Assembly (NCBI GenBank): GCA_030407315.1
Contig: JALQPE010003059.1
Location: 62,001 to 126,000, forward strand
DNA length: 64,000 nucleotides
Origin: Asparagopsis taxiformis
Taxonomy: Eukaryota; Rhodophyta; Florideophyceae; Bonnemaisoniales; Bonnemaisoniaceae
Reading direction: 5' to 3'
A model generated the notes under the pieces. The model saw only the letters and a list, made by a program, of their open reading frames with translations. It had not been told where the DNA came from and did no database searches. Both the position numbers and the translations under genes were made by a program. Positions 61,989 through 64,000 of the stretch are shown in pieces (within the stretch, counting starts at the first letter, position 1; each line of letters begins with the position of its first letter).

Positions 61989-62021
<33 letters not shown>
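61989..62021 (+). repeat. (CAA)11 microsatellite in the 5' leader
   Basis: Eleven CAA units in the presumed 5' UTR, 32 nt before the start codon. Unstructured CAA leaders favour translation initiation in general; an effect here is inference. Confidence 0.8.
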
Positions 62022-62053
62022 CCCAAAGGTTCAGTAACGTCCACATCGTCAGA

Positions 62054-62830
62054 ATGAAACTCTCCATCCTCATTCTCGCCATTTCGCTCGCCCTCATCAC
62101 CGCCAAAAACGTTCAAGTTTCCACAAACTACATCCCCCAAAACTACCTCGAGGGGAGACCTCTCCAGCTCGCAAAGGACCCCCTCGGCCTCGGAAGCATC
62201 GACCGTTTTGCCATTCCCTCTGTCCAGCCAATTCCCTCCACCTGCCGCTGTGTTCGTGGCCGATGCTTCCGCCCCTCCCCTCTCGGCGGTTCCTGCAGCG
62301 CACGTGGGTCCTGCTGCGCCGCTGGCCTCGCATGTGCTGGTCGTCGTCGCCGTCAGCGTTGTGTCACTCCCATGGCCGAAGGTAAGCGCTGTGGAACTGA
62401 CCCGTACTGGGTGTGTCAGCAAGGTCTGCAGTGCTTGAACAATGTGTGCCGCAAGCCCATCGGTCGCTTCGGCTCCTGCCAGGCCAGGGGTTCCGTGTGT
62501 CAGAGCGGTCTCGTGTGCACAGGCCCGAGCACCCGCAAACTGTGCGTCGAGCCCATGGGTGAGAACAAACGATGCGGAACAGACCCATATTGGATCTGTG
62601 CACGCGGCCTGCGATGTGTGAACAACATTTGCCGAAGGAGCATTCCAGTTGGTGGTTCGTGCCAGCGACGCGGATCGCAGTGTGTGAGCGGAGCTGTTTG
62701 CGGTGGAAGTTCCCGTCGCCGAATTTGTTTGCAGGTGGTGCGCCCGGGCGGTAGGTGCAGCTCTACGCGCTCTGCTTGTACTCGTGGATTCAAGTGCTTC
62801 CGTGGACGGTGCCGCCGTAGCCGTCACTGA
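62054..62830 (+). CDS. Secreted protein with repeated Cys modules (258 aa)
   Basis: Signal peptide 1-18 (MKLSILILAISLALITAKN). A propeptide-like stretch of about 45 residues without Cys follows, then Cys modules of the form GxxCxxxxxxCxxGLxC...C. Two of these are near-exact repeats: MAEGKRCGTDPYWVCQQGLQC and MGENKRCGTDPYWICARGLRC (residues about 112 and 166). About 30 Cys in total, with many Arg. The pattern resembles dickkopf/prokineticin-type Cys domains found in many secreted eukaryotic proteins, but this is a general disulfide scaffold and not a functional assignment. Internal duplication is clear. Expressed from a TATA promoter with a (CAA)11 leader. Probably a wall or secreted structural/binding protein. 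Confidence 0.85.
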   Translation: MKLSILILAISLALITAKNVQVSTNYIPQNYLEGRPLQLAKDPLGLGSIDRFAIPSVQPIPSTCRCVRGRCFRPSPLGGSCSARGSCCAAGLACAGRRRRQRCVTPMAEGKRCGTDPYWVCQQGLQCLNNVCRKPIGRFGSCQARGSVCQSGLVCTGPSTRKLCVEPMGENKRCGTDPYWICARGLRCVNNICRRSIPVGGSCQRRGSQCVSGAVCGGSSRRRICLQVVRPGGRCSSTRSACTRGFKCFRGRCRRSRH

Positions 62831-64000
62831 TTTTGCACCATAGTATTCAGGTGCAATAGGTAGTTGATAGCCGGGAGAACTCTTTCGCTTTCACTTTTCA
62901 ACAGACATTTGATTAACTGGAATTGATTGATTGATTTGAATGGTAGAAGTAGGTCTTGTTTGCAAGCATTTATGACACACACACCATGTAGGTGAGGTAA
63001 ATGTATTAGCGATTCTAATTCACAAGCAGTCTGGTATCTTGATCTACAGAGCCTCATACGAAACTTGCAACGAAATGGATAACAACTTTATGATCAACAT
63101 CGAACAAAGCAGTATACTGAACAGATAAGAGAAAGAGGAGCATAAGATTCTCAGAGTGCTTTCTAGAATGATCTGGTTGATGGAGTGCGTGTGACTTGAG
63201 CCGCGATCCGAGAACGAACTTGAACTTACCAGAGCTGCATCTAAAGAGCCGAGTGTGGCTGTTAGTTACAACATTGGTGCTGTAGCTCCAATTGTTGAAT
63301 AGGCATTACTGTAATGTTCTCTGTATTACATGTGCAATCGAATGTCGATATCGATAATGTAACTCTTCCTGCACCAGGAAATATTTGATCTGCTGTTTTA
63401 AGACGTTTCATCGGTGTTTACTTCATATGGCTTATTGATGTAGTTGGAATGCAGCAGCGTATCTTGTAGAATAGGTAGCTTGACAGACGTACGACGAACC
63501 GACGACACAAGTAAACCCTTTCTTTTTCTTTCAATTCAATACAATCTCTTTATCTCCAAACTTTTATTGTGGCTGGTCAATCGTCCTCATGATCGACACA
63601 TATCTAGAGTGATATCAGAAGCAGGATTTATTTTCTGAGCATAGCTTGAGTGAACGTATATAAACGTAGGGAACTAAAGTCTTCAGGAGATGATTTTTTA
63701 AACAAGATATTCAGAGAAAACATAGAAGTATTACATGATGTAGCCATTCGTGGCTTGAAGGGATACAAGCTGCATAATGATAGCTGAAATCTGATCGTAG
63801 ACAGCGTGCACTACCGTTGCAAGATTAGATATAATGCTACAGCTATAACACCAACCGAAAGTATCCGACAATGTCGAAAGCAATCAACATTGACTCCTCA
63901 AACAATATTTATGGAGGATAGAAATGACTTCTTGTAGAGAGAGACATCATTACATATCATCATGTGACATGATTACCATCACCAGTGAGCTACATCAACA
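62831..64000. other. Intergenic region to the window end, no gene seen
   Basis: AT-rich sequence without supportable coding regions or repeats. Confidence 0.4.

Noticed and set aside
61982..62827. 281-aa minus-strand frame opposite the Cys-module gene
   Set aside because: Composition (Thr/Ala/Ser) is the mirror of Arg/Cys codons on the real strand; it ends in the CAA repeat and the plus-strand product has a clear signal peptide.

Overview
This is nuclear DNA of a eukaryote. Three genes have short GT-AG introns (85-110 nt), secreted-protein genes have TATA boxes about 60-115 nt before the start codon, and the window carries LTR retrotransposons of both the Copia and Gypsy type, a PIF/Harbinger DNA transposon and a Tc1/mariner remnant. 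Low gene density, few introns and bacterial-type secreted proteins fit a multicellular red alga best. That placement is inference: no rRNA, tRNA or housekeeping gene is present to settle it, and the Gypsy reverse transcriptase/RNase H also resembles oomycete and other protist elements.
Layout: 1-9 kb is GC-rich and holds a cluster of small basic/serine-rich proteins, five of which share an almost invariant YRDGISTFMLPxIF motif; two more members lie at 29.7 and 56.6 kb. 9.8-18.1 kb holds a membrane-anchored trypsin-fold protein that has lost its whole catalytic triad, and two paralogous secreted proteins of the bacterial 'GRREINWDG' type, each with one intron at the same place. 18.3-29.1 kb is decayed mobile DNA: a Gypsy remnant, a GC-rich island, perfect palindromes, a second LTR-element remnant and a Tc1/mariner remnant. 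At 31.6-34.8 kb a 5'-deleted Gypsy element with identical LTRs sits inside the threonine-rich tail of a secreted Cys-rich gene (34.7-36.0 kb), whose paralogues are at 39.3-39.9 and 57.5-58.2 kb.
41.2-49.4 kb is one 8,162-bp PIF/Harbinger-type transposon with 800-bp terminal inverted repeats and a 3-bp target duplication. Besides its transposase and Myb/SANT-like coiled-coil protein it carries a GC-richer block: a small secreted protein, a fragment resembling a PPR protein with an organelle-type presequence, and a phosphatidylserine-decarboxylase-like (PsiD-type) enzyme fragment fused to it. 49.7-55.8 kb is a nearly intact Copia element with identical 585-bp LTRs; each LTR carries five tandem hairpins whose stems covary. 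62.0-62.8 kb is a secreted protein with repeated Cys modules.
The most novel signals are the YRDGIST protein family, the cargo-carrying Harbinger element with its decarboxylase, the covarying hairpin array in the Copia LTR, and the membrane-anchored pseudoprotease. The host-like genes are mostly secreted or intrinsically disordered proteins in small paralogous sets; no metabolic pathway or operon is visible.
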